Positions 1 to 11,700 are shown, numbered from the stretch's first letter. The stretch: DNA of 64,000 bases from Bombyx mori (GCF_030269925.1 NC_085123.1:7440001-7504000), one strand, 5' to 3'. Notes: generated from the letters alone by a model not told the origin. Numbers and translations: made by a program.

Positions 1-52
1 ATCGTAGTTGCATTAAATATTGTACAAATTATGTTTTTCAATTTATTTGCAG

Positions 53-3000
53 TAGTGAAAGCAATTTTTGAAAACATGGATGTACTGTCGAGTGTTTTAG
101 AACCGATCACACTAGGAACGATGGGTACACAAAAACCATACAGATTTACGTTCGAACAATACCTACAAGAAGCTCGTACGAAGATGCCCAGTAGAAAAGC
201 TGCAGGTAATAAACAATCAATGACTAAGTGAATTTGTAAGAATTAGACGTTTTGGCTTATTTCTTACTAATTATAAAACTCTATATTTAAAAATGAATTG
301 CTGTTCGTTAGTCTCGCTAAAACTCGAGAACGGCTGGACCGATTTGACTAATTTTGGTCTTGAATTATTCGTGGAAGTCCAGGGAAGGCTTAAAAAGTTT
401 AGATAAATATGAAAATGCTTGGAATTAAATAAAAATAACAATTTTGTTTTTCCTTTGATGTGTCCCCCCCCCCCCCCCCCCCCCGTCGGACGGATTCCTT
501 TTGTTTGTGTTAAGTTTATTTTATACTTATCGATTGAGGCACTACGAAGTCTGCCGGGTCAGCTAGTACTTTATAAATTTGGAAAACGTAGACATGTAAA
601 AAAGTAACAAATTTACGCCAGGAAAGGACGTCAATAACTACACAGGGTGTATGGTTTTAAGGCACGTGTTCTAAAATTTCAATGCGATCTAATCATTTCT
701 AATTTCTATGTGGTGGGTCATACTGTGAGCCTGCTCATATAGATTTGAAAGTAACAGGTTACCCTTCAAGTATAAATTGACGTGCTATTTTGAGACCGAA
801 ATAATAAATAGCACGCACTATATGACATAAGATCTTGTAACACATATCGTTTATCGATACTATCAATTTTCAATACTTAATTTAAATAAAATTAATTGAC
901 TTATTTGCAACAGCAAAAAAGTAGTTTGAAGTGGGTACGTATAGTTCACAAAATGTTGCAACAAATTAGACGAGAAGGATTTAATGAAGCGTGTTCTAGA
1001 TTTCAAGAACATTTTTTTTACTATTTTATCAACACCACAGTTCGATCAGTATCGATTCTTGAATAGTGGTGATATTATTATATCTATGGTTTATCTATAT
1101 AACCTATTTGGATGAATACAAAGTATGGTTAGAGATATTATCTTAAATAGCACCACGTATGTTTCAAGACTGAACACAAATTCATTCGAATATCAGTCTT
1201 AAAATGTTCGTCAAAGGATCAAGTATTCAATAAAAATGATAGTGGCATCTCTGCTAAGTAGATCTTTGACTAAATAGTTTAAAATAATTGTACGATGAAC
1301 CTATTGATCAAAATAATATAATTATAAAAGATTACATTCGTTAACTAGCCAAATTTAAGATATAAGCATGTAAATCTGTTTTGGAACATCGAAGAAGGTC
1401 TTCTTAACAAATTCTAGAAAGATAAACCAGAGCGGTATTAATTCATTTCGTGCACAATTAACTTTGTGTTACGCTACATGACTTTGCAACGAAGCTTTAA
1501 GATGACATTTTTGTACAATTGATTACATATTTGCCTACGATTTGTTTATTTATGATTTAAATAGGAAGTGAAACAGAAATAAGAGCACCTTATAGATTAT
1601 TTGGCATTACTATACATAAGAACTAAACGAATGATGAAATGTTATATTGCACATTTACAATACGCACTAACTACATGTGAAAGAACAAAAATGTAATCGC
1701 ACAGATAAATCATCAAATGAAAAAGAATTATCGCAACTTCGGTATGTTCAAAAAACTCGTACAAGATCTAAGACAGAGGGAAGAAGTAATAAGATAACTT
1801 AGATAGAGAGATATAAATTCAGAAATATAAATAGAAGAATTCAAACCTTTTAACTGATTGAAGAAAAATTTTGAACTTAGTTCGTTCAGCTAGTGCGAAG
1901 CTAAATTCCATGTCTACGATTAGAACTGTTCAAGGTTGCCTACTTTTAAGAAGCTTGGCTATTATTCTAATCAAGTAAAGAAGTATCTTATGATAATAAT
2001 GCGATATATTTTCGAGATCTTTCTAATTTTCCCATTATCTTTGATTTTACTTGCCAGTGGAGATTATTTATTTCCGTGCTGTTCATAGTGTAACAACATA
2101 ATTAAACCAATTTTAAATAGGTGAAAAAGATATAGTTGTACATATTTTCACTAAGAGGGCTAGTAATGAAAACTAAATATATTTTTTCCTTTGGCATTTT
2201 TGCTGTATTGCCATTGTTATCTATAACTTATGATATTAGAAACGAAACTGTGATAATACCAGTACCACATTGCAAACTCATTTTTTATTTATTTATATAC
2301 CTATCCATTCGCTGGTAGCCTAAGGGGCTATTCCATTCACGCCCGAGCCAAGCTCATCTAATACTGATATCAGTACGAGATGAAATAGATTTAAGACCAA
2401 ATTTCGAACTCGGCGAAAAAACACAACTATACGTATCCCGATCAAAGCTGGTTAATTCTGATATATCATATCCCGACCACGATAACTGCATGATCGTGCT
2501 GAGACACATGTGTGTTGAGTAATTTCTACAAGGACAAATTAAGATTAATATAAATGTATTTTATTGATTTCATGTGATTCAAAGTAATACATTAAATCAC
2601 ATGAATTGCTGTTACTGTTATTTTTTTTTTAAACCTAGCTTATTTTACATATGGCTGAAATTTTCAGGACAAGGTATTTTTATCTGTCAATTCATTTATT
2701 TACAGACGCTTGCACGATGCAACTACTAATTTCAGCTATGGAGACACAGACGACACAGTCGGACGGTGTTTGCGAGATGACGCCTGAATGTTCATCGCAG
2801 ATAATCAAAGGTTCGGGACTTGCTTTTCAACAGACGAGTCGCGTCCGTGCGGCAGTTTTAGCTAGTCTATTTGATTGCATGGAAGGACTGGACGTACCGG
2901 CTCATATTTACAAACTGTGCATACAAATTTACAAGGAAACGAAATCTCTCGAAGTTTGGGATCATCCTCCCGGTACAAAGACATTATTTATGCAACAAAG

Positions 3001-3254
3001 TAAGCAAGTTTTTTTATTTTTTTTTGGTATAAATATACAAAAAAAGTCCTCAAATCAATGAATATGTGAAATTATTTCTTTTAGTTTTGTATTGCGCATC
3101 ACAAGGCTATGGTGAGTTTGTGAAGCCACGTTGGATGAATAAGATAATCGCGTGGCAGCAACCAAAAGGATGTTACGCTGATGATCGACAACCTTTCATG
3201 AGGCTCACCGGTTTCGTTGGCGCATCGACACCCGCAACTCTTAATGACAGAGAA
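53..3254 (+). CDS. C16orf89/UPF0764-like (DUF4735-type) protein, partial, 3 exons visible
   Basis: Three exons are supported by matching splice phases: 53-205, 2706-2999 and 3085-3254. The 5' part lies before the window. The acceptor is the AG at 51-52; donors are GT at 206 and 3000; a weaker donor is GT at 3255. The peptide has a cysteine-bearing central segment with FDCMEGLDVPAHIYKLC, then LYCASQGYGEFVKPRW and a GCY motif near the end. By memory this order resembles insect members of the C16orf89 (UPF0764) family, poorly characterised and probably secreted proteins; no function can be given. The 3' end is unclear. Splicing to an acceptor before 3333 would add a 16-residue tail ending in a stop at about 3381; reading through exon 3 stops at 3374. 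Neither gives a convincing family C-terminus, and a Bm1 starts 40 bp further on. Gene present: fairly sure. Family name: tentative. Confidence 0.5.
280..566 (+). mobile_element. Non-autonomous Helitron-like element in intron 1
   Basis: It starts with TC (TCTATATTT) and has the sequence typical of short lepidopteran Helitron derivatives (CTCGAGAACGGCTGGACC). It ends in a GC-rich segment followed by CTAG directly before T (563-567), the usual Helitron 3' signature. There are no inverted repeats or target duplication, as expected for the class. It contains a run of 21 cytosines at 464-484. The exact 5' end is uncertain because the base before TC is C, not A. Confidence 0.55.
464..484 (+). repeat. 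Homopolymer run of 21 C
   Basis: An uninterrupted poly(C) run lies inside the Helitron-like element. G/C homopolymers this long are unusual in this AT-rich sequence and are hard to sequence accurately. Confidence 0.9.
567..2280. other. AT-rich intron sequence, nothing recognised
   Basis: This is intron sequence of the left-edge gene. I see no ORF of interest, repeat with clear ends, or RNA gene. Short AT-rich ORFs such as the one at 2136-2318 look like chance. Confidence 0.5.
2281..2480 (-). repeat. Degenerate copy of retroposon family B
   Basis: The stretch around CGCTGGTAGCCTAAGGGGCT follows the order of family B copies elsewhere (T-rich start, 'aggggctatt', then 'gagctcatc'). It is strongly diverged and lacks a target duplication I can see. 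Confidence 0.35.
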
Positions 3255-3424
3255 GTACGCAATAACCACTGCCATATAACAAAAAAAAAACAAAAGGAGT
3301 TTACAAAATTATCTCTTCATTCCTTCAAAAGATGTGTGCCTGTGAATGGACATGGCTCATTTTGCTTCCGGTGATTATGTAACTCATAGACTTCACAACG
3401 TGAATGCTGTCACTCATCTTGGGA

Positions 3425-3700
3425 CACAATTTTTTTTTATTGCTTCTATGGTTGGACGAGCTCAAAGCCCATCTGATGTTAAGTGGTTACTGGAGCCCAT
3501 AGACATGTACAATGTAAATGCGCCACCCACCTTGAGATATCAATTTTAAGGTCTTAGTATAGTTACAACGGCTACTCCACCCTTCAACCCGAAACGCATT
3601 ACTGTTTCACGGCAGAAATAGGCGGGGTGGTGGTACCTACCCGTGCGGACTCACATGAGGTCCTACCAACAGTAGTCACATGAGGTCATACCACCAGTAG
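3425..3700 (-). mobile_element. Bm1 SINE, 5'-truncated
   Basis: A T-rich start (oligo(A) on the - strand) is followed by the Bm1 body read backwards: TAAGTGGTTACTGGAGCCCA, GTAAATGCGCCACCCACCTT, CGAAACGCATTACTG and GGTGGTGGTACCTACCCGTG. The tRNA-like head is missing. Confidence 0.85.
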
Positions 3701-4135
3701 ATAGACGTAAGATAGACGTGTCATGTTGGTTTTTTTTAATTACTGTCCCGTCTTTCATGCCGAAACGCATGACTACTTCGAAAAGAATAGGCAAAGAGGT
3801 GCTACTTGCGCATGCAGCATATCTCAACAGTACCGCACGCGAGCAAAAAGTTTCCTTGATAGAAGAAAAAAATATGTTTTATTCATAAACAAAAACAAAA
3901 CTGTTTAGAAATATATTATAAACAAATTTGTTTAGAAAAAAAAATATGATCAACATAAATTATTATAAATATTTATTCCATCGTAAACATTTTCATAATA
4001 CGGCACCTCGTTGACTCTACTTTAAACGTTCTTGATTGCATTCTATTTTAATTTTTATGCAATTCATTTGGATGCTGAAACTTTATTTAGAGAGTTGCTT
4101 ATATTGATGTAATTTCTAAAATTAGAAATATTTCA
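3701..4135. other. AT-rich spacer, nothing recognised
   Basis: No coding or repeat signal could be supported here. The 61-residue ORF at 3723 looks like chance. Confidence 0.4.
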
Positions 4136-4210
4136 TATACGTTTGCACGTGCCAGGAAGAATATCGAGTGAAGAAAGCGGCTACATCCGAAGGTGGCGCC
4201 TGTAACTCGT

Positions 4211-4253
4211 TGACGTCAGCAATGGCTCTTGGTTCATTAGTGTTGCATATAAG
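4211..4253 (+). promoter_or_regulatory. Promoter-like block: CRE palindrome plus TATA
   Basis: A perfect cAMP-response element TGACGTCA (4211-4218) lies 29 bp before a TATA-like TATAAG (4248-4253). The block from about 4140 to 4330 is richer in GC than its surroundings. No ORF follows, so it may be a solo LTR or a dead mobile-element promoter. Purely sequence-motif evidence. Confidence 0.3.
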
Positions 4254-4367
4254 AACACTACTCGAGACAGATCAAGCATTTCAATACGACGTGCTTCTTT
4301 GATGTTCACGATATAATCTAATTTAAATATAAACTTCAAAACGAATGGTTCCGTTTCTTTTAGTTCA

Positions 4368-4600
4368 TCTTTTTTTTCCTACATATTCGCTGACAGGTAA
4401 AGGGGTTCCGCCCTACGCCCTACGCCCGGACGGGTAGGTGAGCTCACGGGCTCAACCTTAGAGAATTTGCTAATACTAGCCCCAGCAAGAGCAATGCTTC
4501 GCAGAATCTACAACTGGATCGGAATAGCGACCCAATTGAGAAGATCCGCCTAGAAACTCAGTGGGCTGATTAGTTTATCCAAACGTTTGTTGATATAGAT
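4368..4600 (-). mobile_element. Retroposon family B, degenerate copy
   Basis: The poly(T) at 4368-4376 is the oligo(A) tail of a - strand copy. The family landmarks follow: 'aggtgagctcacgggctcaa', 'tgcttcgcagaatctac' and 'gagaagatccg...aaactcagtgggctg'. Family B looks like the 3' end of a LINE. Confidence 0.7.
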
Positions 4601-4762
4601 GATCAAAATCAAACACTCAAATAATTGTTGTCCGCCCTGCGCATTTTTTTTGTGTAGCATTGAAAAATTAGCACATCTAGACCTCGATAACTACAATACG
4701 TTATTAAAAAATAATCAATAACTCCGTTCGCTAACCAACCCGGTGCTCTGTGTGCTTAGTCC

Positions 4763-5551
4763 GAGTTCTTTAACGTTCTCGATTGCGCAAAAGTTAACTC
4801 AAATTTGTATGCGGTTGGAACAGCGCCCCTAGTGGCCAACGTTTTTTTTTTTTGTTCACGAGTAAATCGCCTGACTTCCGCCCTCTGGGGACGGAGGGCG
4901 GGGTATGTCAGAGTCGAACTGACTAAAACCTCCTGTCGCTCAATAATTAACGTCCAAACCTCGCATGAGACAGAACTCATGAAAAGGCAAAGAGGAGAAA
5001 GTGAAGCGTTTAGTGCGGAGCACATCTCTCCCATCACCCCCCCCCTCGGGACGCAGGACCGGCGGTCGTCGGCGCCACGACCACCAGCCCTCTCAGTCGG
5101 CAGGCTGTCCGAAGCCCGCCTAGATGGCGCCGGTTAGAGTGAGCTATCCTACGGAATACCCCGCTGGACCAGAACCAGCGTGGGTCGAAGATAGCCGGCC
5201 TTCCATCACCCGGATGCTCTTGCGTAAAACGCGTGCAGAGCAGCTTGCGCGTCGTCTTCTTAGGCCCCCCTTGCCAGACCCCAAGCCGACATGTGAGGGG
5301 AACCCGAAACACTTAGAGGGCCAGGGCTTGGGTGAGATTCGCCTCCCTGGCCCCCGCTCGACGGCGGCGGGATTGTACGTCTCTCAGTCGTTTCCTATTT
5401 TTACGACGAGAACACGGCGGCACTACTCCCATGCGGGGCAGGCGACGAGCGTGTGCTCTGCCGTGTCCAAGTCGCAACCACAGTAGGCCAACGTTCCAAC
5501 TCCATACAAATTTGAGTTAAATTTTACGTTATCGAGAACGTTAAAAAACTC
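4763..5551. mobile_element. Short hairpin-type MITE split by a retroposon
   Basis: The left arm (4763-4821, starting GAGTTCTTTAACGTTCTCGA) and right arm (5493-5551) are inverted copies of one about 59-bp sequence. Removing the inserted retroposon leaves an element of about 140 bp that is nearly all stem. No coding capacity. The superfamily is not identified; I could not settle a target duplication at its outer ends. Confidence 0.7.
4844..5485 (-). mobile_element. Poly(A)-tailed retroposon, family C, inside the MITE
   Basis: A GC-rich insertion on the - strand starts with poly(T) (its oligo(A) tail). It is flanked by a 10-bp direct repeat GGCCAACGTT at 4834-4843 and 5486-5495, as expected for target-primed insertion. 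The - strand ORF at 5312-5034 contains DPRWFWSSGVFRR, like a peptide in the retroposon at 31776-32356. It is probably the 3' end of a LINE, truncated at its 5' end. A piece of the same family lies at 39531-39671. Confidence 0.75.
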
Positions 5552-6013
5552 TCCCTAAGCTCACTGGTACAGTTTCGTTACCAAAACGTTTCATTCGCAA
5601 CGAGTTCATAATATCATTAATTGATACGCATCATGTTTCATGTAAAAATGTGCCGGTTTGTAATATTTACACTTACCGGATAACAACAAATACCAGCACT
5701 AATTCTGAAATTGAAATAATCATAATCATACAAATTTGTTCCTTAAACGTAGAAGACTTTCGAGAAAAACATATTATTGAGTGTATAGGTAGAATGATTC
5801 ATAGATAACCTGCAAGCTTAACCCATTAGATCATGGATGGCTTTATACGAGGTAATAAAAATGTGAAATACTGTAATAAATTATTTATTTATGGTCCTAT
5901 TCACAATGAATTATCGGAGTTTATAAACCCGTTATAACAGGACTGTCAAAAAGATAGTCTCAATAAAATTAGTAAGATCAAATCAAGCTCCAAAAACTAG
6001 TCCTGAAGAATAA
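5552..6013. other. AT-rich spacer, nothing recognised
   Basis: No gene or repeat with supportable ends was seen. Confidence 0.4.
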
Positions 6014-6175
6014 GACGCTCGGTGTAGGTACTCGTCTTAAGCGATGCAACTGTTCAAGTGTTAAAATCGCACAGGCAGGTATTTTTTATTCTCCTACTTA
6101 TTGCTTACTACCTCGTGGGGTTCAGCTAGCTTCACCGAACGTGTAGAGGAGCACGGGCTCAGCCTGGGATTATTA
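6014..6175. repeat. Degenerate SINE head and family B scrap
   Basis: The stretch 6014-6077 resembles a decayed Bm1 tRNA-like head (AAGACGCTCGGTG, then GCGATGCAACTG and GGCAGGTA). From 6085 to 6175 there is a - strand family B fragment (TTCACCGAACGTGTAG, then ACGGGCTCAGCCTGG). Both are heavily diverged. Confidence 0.35.
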
Positions 6176-6289
6176 AATAATAATAATGCCTTTATTTCCC
6201 GAACATTTTACATTTTAAACTAAAAAATTCAAGTAGGTGTAGATAAAAAAAATAAAAAACAATGTATTCAAAACCAAACATAAGAGTAA

Positions 6290-6960
6290 AATCTATAGTT
6301 TTACTACAAAATGTCTCTCGTCTCGGTGTGCTTTTCGGCAAAGGCCTTCCAACTCTTTCCATTGTTTTCTGTCTGCTGCTACTCTAATCTAAAGGGGTCC
6401 AGAGGTAATTTTTAATTCGAGTTCCCATCTTCTTGGTTTGCTACCTCGGCTCCTCGCACCATCCCTTGGGTACCGTACTGTCACCTGTTTGCTACATTTT
6501 TCCTTTTTGCAGCGGAACATATGCCCTGCTCATCTCCATTTGAATTGATAAATACGTGACAGGATGTCTGTTAATTTCGTTTTGCGCCTGATATCTACAC
6601 TTCTAACTTTGCCATTAGTTTTAAGCCTAGCATGCTCCTTTCCATACCCCTCTGACATCCTTCTAGTTTGTCCCTATGATATTTCGTCAAAGCCCAGATT
6701 TCGCAACCATATGTGGTGCAGGTTAGGATACAGGTATCAAATGTCTTCTTCTTGATCATAATGCCCAATTCCTGGCTTTTCATAATTTATTTCAAGGCCC
6801 AATATTGTTTCCATTCAGTTGCAATCCTTTTGTCTATTTCTTTAGACATTTGGTCATTATTATCCGGCCAAGATAAACATATTCCTCTACATATTCTGTC
6901 TATTTATCGGTATTGAATTTGTCATCATTTTAGTTTTGCTCCAGTTAATTATTGGAATTG
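6290..6960 (-). pseudogene. RTE-type LINE fragment, reverse-transcriptase C-terminus, broken
   Basis: Read on the - strand, pieces of a LINE ORF appear in order: EYVYLGRII, then TYGCEIWALTKYHRDKLEGC and GMERSMLGLKL, then KTKLTDILSRI with a stop before AGHMFRCKKEK, and last WKELEGLCRKAHRDERHF before a stop near 6297. This is the order of the C-terminal RT region in RTE-like elements. Several frameshifts and stops separate the pieces, so it is dead. It is of the same general type as the better preserved copy at 25128-26016. Confidence 0.7.
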
Positions 6961-6984
6961 TTAAATAACTATGTACTTAGTTTA

Positions 6985-7230
6985 TGTTCTCGAATGATTT
7001 CCGCGATGAAAGAATAGCATCGTGCAATGAAAATCAAACCAGTAGAATTATGATTTGCGTAATTACTAGTGATAGTCTTGTGCGTCCGCAAGGACTGATA
7101 ACACCATCCTGCTGATTTCTACTGCGAAGCAGTAATGCGTTTCAGTTTGTAGGGTGGGACTGACGTAGTATACAATTCAGACGTAGATCTCGTGTCTCAA
7201 GTTGGATGTCGGCATTTATGTTGTAATGTC
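6985..7230 (+). mobile_element. Bm1 SINE, degenerate
   Basis: Bm1 landmarks are recognisable but diverged: GATTTCCGCGATGAAAGAAT, ATTTGCGTAATTACTAGTGA, AGCAGTAATGCGTTTCAGTT and GGCATTTATGTTGTAATGTC. Head and oligo(A) tail are missing. Confidence 0.75.
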
Positions 7231-7607
7231 AGCTTAGCCAGACGCCAACATAACCACCTAACATCACACATAAAAAATCGCTAACCGTACACCGTTAGGT
7301 TCACATTATGGCATTTAACTGTACAGTCAATAACATAAAGTTGCTAATTATAGACACACCGAGATCCAGAGATAATAAATACTATTAAACTATTTAAGCC
7401 TTTTCCCGTTCTCGTAGCAAAACCTTCATAGGCGTAATTTTATATTGACAGCTGATATTGTTGAAGGGTTTGATTTGATTTGTCGTTTAGGTGTATCAAC
7501 TGTAAAAGTCTCGTGATCTCGTCTTGTTTGTTCCTTTACAATAGAAACTATTAATTCTAATATTAATTCTTTTTGTTTCATAAATTACAAATTTGCTTAT
7601 TAATATC

Positions 7608-8569
7608 ATGTCCTGCATTTTTAGAAGATTCATGTGTACCGTTGGACTCGCTAAAAAGCCGCCAATACCAGTATTTGGTCAGTTACTTAGTAGAATTTTA
7701 ATTACTTAAACATAATATGTATTTAAATTACTTCGACATGTTACGGGTAAAACAAAAAGAAAAGTAGTAGCAGTACTTAAACCCTGCAAAATTCATTCTA
7801 TTAAATGGCGCTATTAATCTTAAAAGTTATTCCGTTGAACAATGGAAAATTCAAAGTTAGCAAAATTCAAGGCAGCCTGTTCTAATTAATAATTCAAAAT
7901 AAAAACATGTTTAGGTGTTGAAGGGCGGTATGTATCAGCACTCTATAGTGCGGCTGCACAAAAAAATCAATTGGATGACGTTGAAAAACATTTGCAAATT
8001 TTGAATAAAGAACTTTTGAAACCAAAAATGATTGATTTCATCGAAACCTGTGTAATTAATTCTGCAGCGAAGGCAAAGATGTTGAAACAGGTTGCAAATG
8101 AAGCTGGTAAACAATTTAATTTTTACACATATTTTGTATTACGATTTTTATATCGTTGATTTTCTAGTAGTATTTCAATTAATAAAGAATTTCCATAACT
8201 GTAGATACTACCTATTTTCCACCAGGAATGCCAGACACCGCCATAAACTTTCTAGAGCTTGTAGCTGAAAATGGACGTTTAAAGCTTTTGAGAAAAATGA
8301 TCAACAAGTTTCTTGCTGTTATGGTAGCGCACAGAAATGAGGCATTATGTGAAGTAATAACTGCACAACCACTTGATGATAGTACCAGAAAAATCCTTAT
8401 GGATGCCCTTAAAAAGTTCGTAAAGGAAGGCAAGAATATACAATTGACAGAGAAAGTGGATCCATCTATTATGGGAGGCATGATCGTGGGAATTGAAGAT
8501 AAACACATAGACATGAGTATAGCGAGAAAAATTCAAATGTACACTGATATTCTGAAACAGTCTGTTTAA
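7608..8569 (+). CDS. ATP synthase subunit O, mitochondrial (OSCP)
   Basis: OSCP is the stalk subunit that ties the F1 head of mitochondrial ATP synthase to the peripheral stator on the matrix side of the inner membrane. Three exons, 7608-7677, 7915-8106 and 8226-8569, join in phase to 606 bp, or 201 residues plus stop, close to the usual length of about 210. The N-terminus MSCIFRRFMCTVGLAKK is basic and lacks acids, like a mitochondrial targeting peptide, which supports the ATG at 7608. Family landmarks follow: GVEGRYVSALYSAA (about residues 24-37), FLELVAENGRL (about 94-104), and the C-terminal VDPSIMGGMIVGIEDKHIDM. The N-domain is diverged, so this may be a secondary, perhaps tissue-specific, copy; that is inference. 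The gene is tail to tail with the first yellow gene. Confidence 0.9.
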
Positions 8570-8592
8570 TATTATCGTATTCAATGGTACAA

Positions 8593-8598
8593 AATAAA
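8593..8598 (+). terminator. Polyadenylation signal AATAAA of the OSCP gene
   Basis: AATAAA lies 24 bp after the OSCP stop codon. It sits in the 136-bp gap before the stop of the opposite-strand yellow gene, so the two 3' UTRs probably overlap. Confidence 0.65.
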
Positions 8599-8705
8599 AC
8601 AATAACTTAGTTCATAAAATACGCAGTGGTTATAAATATTTAAACTATGGCCGTGTTAGTGCCACTGAAACCTCCTGAGCAATTCTTCAGACAAGATAGT
8701 TATTT

Positions 8706-11700
8706 CTACAGAAATGATACAGCGCCATACTTGTAGGTACCACGAATGTGACCATTGCGAACGATAATATTTGCATGGTAACCAGGGTGCCGATCCTTTG
8801 GGGGATTAGTACAGGGAGAATCGGCCAGGATAATGGGAATCTTTTCAGCGTGGATCCTAAAGTTTATTCTGTCGGAGGAAATGGAGCCTGTCATTACTCG
8901 TTGAAAACTGGACGTGAGAATCCACAATTCTTGCTCCCCTTTGATATTATTCACCACTTTTAGCCCACTAGCAAATTGCAGGGTTTCTTTGTCAACAGCG
9001 ATCTTGTAAAAGTTCTTGGGAGAAAATTCCGTTGCTGAATTCCAGCACCAGATACTGGGAGGGTTCATGAGCCCAAAGTACATAATGCCGTTTCGATCCA
9101 TAGCTTCCGCTGCTGATTGCGAAGTACGCTCTTCCGGAAATTCCTGAAAAATAATTCTTATGAACTAGCAGAAAAGTTTATTTTATTTTCTACTAAATCC
9201 AGTATCATGTGCATGAATAAACTCTGAAAAAATAATAATTAATTATGTCCTTTATTTATTTACTAAGCCAGCCTTCTTTAAAATCTTTCGAAGGAAGTGG
9301 GAATTGTAACTCATCAATCCATTTACGTGAATTCTGAGGAATCCAAGATCAATGTTTCTTCTGGTTAAAATGTTGTTTTCATTAATGGGCTAAGTTACTT
9401 TAGTTGGCGTTCGTCCTAGTTGAAGTAAGTATTATATATAATAATATTATATCACTTTAATATTAGTATCACTTGCGAATACCACAGTGAGTGCAGTACC
9501 ATTCTCTATACGTTATAATTCAATATTGTCATTGAACAGTTTCTCAACTCGGGGCGCATGTTATTTTTTTATTCAAAATAACAACAGATGTTAGAATTTT
9601 GAAATGTTGTCAGTTACGCAAATTTGTTTTGTTGACCTACATATGTCTTTTTATAATTCAAACGTAGCCTGTCTAGCTATTAAATATATTATGCGGTTGT
9701 AAAACATTAAACTTACGGCGATAGCTTGTGGATCAACTGTAGGGTCAACAAGGTACGAATTATTTCTTATCACTTCAGTTTTAACTACGTTTTCTGTTGT
9801 AGATGCTAGAGAATGGAAGTAGAGAAAACGGTCACGTCCTGTGCGATATGGAGACAGAGCCATACCAAGAACTCCATCCATCAAATCAAAAGATTCTCCT
9901 AAAATAAAAAAATAAAATTCAATATGATAACTATTTCTATTTAATTTCTACATTAGGGTTGTGAACTTTAAGTCCATATGATAGCATCAAATATTAGTTT
10001 ATAAATATCATCAAACATAATAGGTACAGGGCATTTATTGTCAGTGATATTGATTTAACGTCAATTTGCTAAATGTTGAAATATAAATCTGAAATAGACG
10101 GATTGTTAATAATACATAAAATGGATTCAGTTAAATTCTTTTGGGTTCAAAATAATTCAATAAAGAATAAAAGTCCGTTATTATATTATCTATACTCTTG
10201 TATAAATAACCAATCATGAACTACTACACAAATTTTCTTCTATTTGTCAACCATATTTCTCTATTTGTTTAGTAGTTATTGACGAAATTTAGTGTTATGA
10301 ATAAAACATTAGAAATATTTTAAAATAAAAGGCATAACAGTTAAGTATCAGTTTCTCCTCTCTTGATCAATCAACTTTTTAGTTGCTATTGATGAGCTTT
10401 ATTGTGTATTAAAAAAAGCCAATATATAACGGAACGTAATTTCCGAACGTGCGATACCGCCCCCGCCGCCGCCTTACCGCCCGCTGAGACAGAGCTCTCT
10501 GAGCGCGAAAACACACGCCCTCAGCGCGCGCGACGACGACCAGTAAAATATTGCGAGTCTTAGTGTAACTGTACGATTCTCAACTCATTTTGTATTTTAT
10601 TTTAGTTATTGTGTCGCTTTTATATTAAAACCTCATACCAAATCGGCGTAAACATTATTTCTATATCATCTTCGCCAACAGCCCGGAACAACGAACTCAC
10701 GAAAACTCACAAAAGCCCGCCAGTCGGACTTGTAGTGTTAAAAATGGCGCCCGAACGTTTAGCTGTGAAGTGATATTTATATGAAATTATTGTGCCTACA
10801 TGAACGATTTGTGTTTTCCTGACTTTACCGACTAAACCGTCGTCAAATAATGCCGCCAAAGAAGATGCCGAATTCCGAGGAGCGCGACGCGAGAGCCGCG
10901 TCGCCGCCCCACGCGCCGTCGAGTGACGCGCCGCCCGCCAGTGTTTGCTTCCGCCCGGAAGACATCACGATGCTGATCGACACCCTTCAACGAACGCAGC
11001 TAGACGCGTTCCGGGAGCTGTTAGATAGCGTCAGGCAGTCGGCGACTCCTACATTTGACCATCGGCCCGCCAACAACTTCAGCCGCTGTAAATCTGTATT
11101 CAGCGGACGCGCAGACGAGTCAGTAGAAGGTTTTATCGACGCAATAGAATCGTACAGAGACGCCGCCAATGTTCCCGATGACGTAGCCGTAAAAGGCATC
11201 TCCATGTTACTTACACACACCGCCGCTACCTGGTGGCAGGGTATCAAGCATCAAGTTTCTACATGGGAAGACGTCATCTCAAATCTACGAAGTGCTTTTG
11301 GTGATCGCCGCCCACCCCACAGAATTTATGTCGACCTATTCGCAGACGGCCAGCAGCCTATGGAGAAAACCGACCTGTTTGTCGCCAGGGCTCGAGCACT
11401 CCTCGCGAAGCTACCTCGAGGCGACCTATGTGAAAAAGTGGAGCTCGATATGATATACGGATTACTGCATAATAAAATTCGTAAACGCCTTCGTAGAGAG
11501 GAAATCACCAGTTTTAATGTTCTCCTGCAAAAAGCACGAAGTATTGAGGATTCTACGAAAGAAGCGCATACTTCAAACGCCGTCGCAGAGACATCAAAGG
11601 GTGCCGCCGCCGCCGCCCGCGCTCGACTCGAGCCGCCGCGGCCTGCAACGCAGCGTGTACCTACGGCCGCTGTAGAAGTTTCCCCGCGCCAACGTTCGTC

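Noticed and set aside
419..607. 62-residue ORF with a proline run
   Set aside because: The prolines come from the C21 homopolymer inside a Helitron-like element; no coding evidence.
5034..5486. Several GC-rich ORFs on both strands
   Set aside because: They lie in one retroposon insertion; long frames are expected from low stop frequency in GC-rich DNA.
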